The position numbers and the translations under genes are program-made. Under the pieces are notes generated by a model that was given only the letters and a program-made list of their open reading frames with translations, ran no database searches and had not been told where the DNA came from. Below are positions 5,512 to 6,150 of a DNA stretch of 6,150 bases, one piece after another; positions within the stretch are counted from its first letter, which is position 1, and each line of letters opens with the position of its first letter. Origin of the DNA: Akkermansiaceae bacterium (lineage in GTDB: Bacteria > Verrucomicrobiota > Verrucomicrobiia > Verrucomicrobiales > Akkermansiaceae); the NCBI GenBank assembly GCA_023300065.1, contig JALZWJ010000330.1, forward strand, positions 1 through 6,150, given 5' to 3'.

Positions 5512-6150
5512 ATGAAAATCCGCCGTCCCCACCTCGTCGTCGCCGCGATCATTCTCCTTGCAGTCACCTTCTTGGCGATTGGCGTCCTCTACCAAAATCC
5601 CCCCGCAAAATATTACGCACACTCCCTGCGCAACTTCCAAGAAGCAGACTCAGTGGCCGGCTACCCCATCCTCATCAATGGGAGCGCTGAAGGAAGCGAC
5701 GCGGAGTTCCTCACCACAGAGTTTCAACCCAACCTCAGCACCATGTCTCCCATGGAGCTCTTTCGCCTCCCAACCGCACACGGCTTTCAGCGCTTCCCTG
5801 AAAACGAAGCCCGCGCCGTCGCCACTGGCCTCGTCCTCTACACCGGAAATCCTCAAGGTTACCCAGGCCAAGCCATCCTCTTAGGGCATCGCCTGCCAGA
5901 TGGCTCCATCGTGCAAACCTTCTACAGCGGCCTCACCAAAACCGCCGTGAAAGTCGGCCAACACATCCCGCGCGGCGCCTCTCTAGGGAAAGGCACCATC
6001 AGCTTGGAGATCAGGAAAGGGGTTGGCATCGACATCAAGAAAGAAGAAATCGCAGACCTCACCCTCAATTCCCCCATCGGCCCTCAACCCAAAAACCGCC
6101 TTGATGTAGACGCCTTCTTCAAGGCACACCGCCTCACAGCCCCCTTTCCA
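5512..6150 (+). CDS. Membrane-anchored degenerate M23 peptidase-fold protein (3' partial)
   Basis: ATG 5512 opens a frame of 213 codons with no stop before the right edge. Residues 8-27 are a hydrophobic helix after a basic MKIRR start, so the protein is probably a type II membrane anchor or carries an uncleaved signal. Residues about 95-170 follow the beta-strand pattern of M23 (LytM/lysostaphin) domains: RAVATGLVLYTG, then AILLGHRLPDG (121-131), VKVGQHIPRGASLG (147-159) and LEIRKG. The later DVDAFFKAHR resembles the end of verrucomicrobial M23 proteins. The active-site residues are absent: the YxHL histidine is Gly140 (YSGL), the PHLHFE motif is replaced by residues 161-166 (GTISLE) with a shortened loop before it, and no HxxxD zinc motif is visible in the N-terminal part. 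It should not be a metallopeptidase. Inactive relatives elsewhere regulate amidases or act as scaffolds, which is an inference here. The Shine-Dalgarno sequence is weak. The fold call rests on pattern only. Confidence 0.75.
   Translation, partial: MKIRRPHLVVAAIILLAVTFLAIGVLYQNPPAKYYAHSLRNFQEADSVAGYPILINGSAEGSDAEFLTTEFQPNLSTMSPMELFRLPTAHGFQRFPENEARAVATGLVLYTGNPQGYPGQAILLGHRLPDGSIVQTFYSGLTKTAVKVGQHIPRGASLGKGTISLEIRKGVGIDIKKEEIADLTLNSPIGPQPKNRLDVDAFFKAHRLTAPFP

Overview
The window looks like a chromosomal stretch from a Verrucomicrobia/Planctomycetes-type bacterium. This is inferred from gene content, not proven. It carries a PF06439 (DUF1080) jelly-roll protein, a very large exported LamG-type protein, an exported MsrB and an M23-fold protein, most of them led by signal peptides. 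Shine-Dalgarno signals are weak or absent at most starts. No rRNA, tRNA, CRISPR array, transposase or phage gene was seen.

Layout, left to right. (1) Positions 2-622, plus strand: the 3' part of a TIGR04222-type membrane protein with two transmembrane segments and a Gly/Ser/Cys tail. (2) Positions 619-3570, minus strand: a 983-residue exported protein with one recognisable LamG-like domain and about 600 residues I cannot assign. The first two genes converge and their stop codons overlap. (3) Positions 3713-3743: a 12-bp perfect stem-loop, probably the msrB terminator. (4) Positions 3785-4393, minus strand: an exported peptide-methionine (R)-S-oxide reductase with all zinc and catalytic cysteines. 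(5) Positions 4394-4680: a divergent intergenic region holding one doubtful Pro/Thr-rich small ORF. (6) Positions 4681-5367, plus strand: a secreted DUF1080 (3-keto-disaccharide hydrolase family) protein. (7) Positions 5512-6150, plus strand, running off the right edge: a membrane-anchored M23-fold protein that has lost the metal-binding and catalytic histidines.

The genes do not form an obvious operon. Orientation changes three times (+, -, -, +, +), and only the two rightmost genes could share a transcript. The common theme is the cell envelope: every full gene has an export signal, and the two partial genes encode membrane proteins. The DUF1080 and LamG proteins suggest extracytoplasmic carbohydrate handling, MsrB suggests repair of oxidised exported proteins, and the M23-like protein suggests a non-enzymatic role at the wall. 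These are inferences.

The most unusual signals are the Cys/Gly tail of the TIGR04222 protein, the dead M23 domain, and a strong C-rich bias of the plus strand that gives genes on opposite strands different codon usage. I did not find a clearly new multi-gene system.
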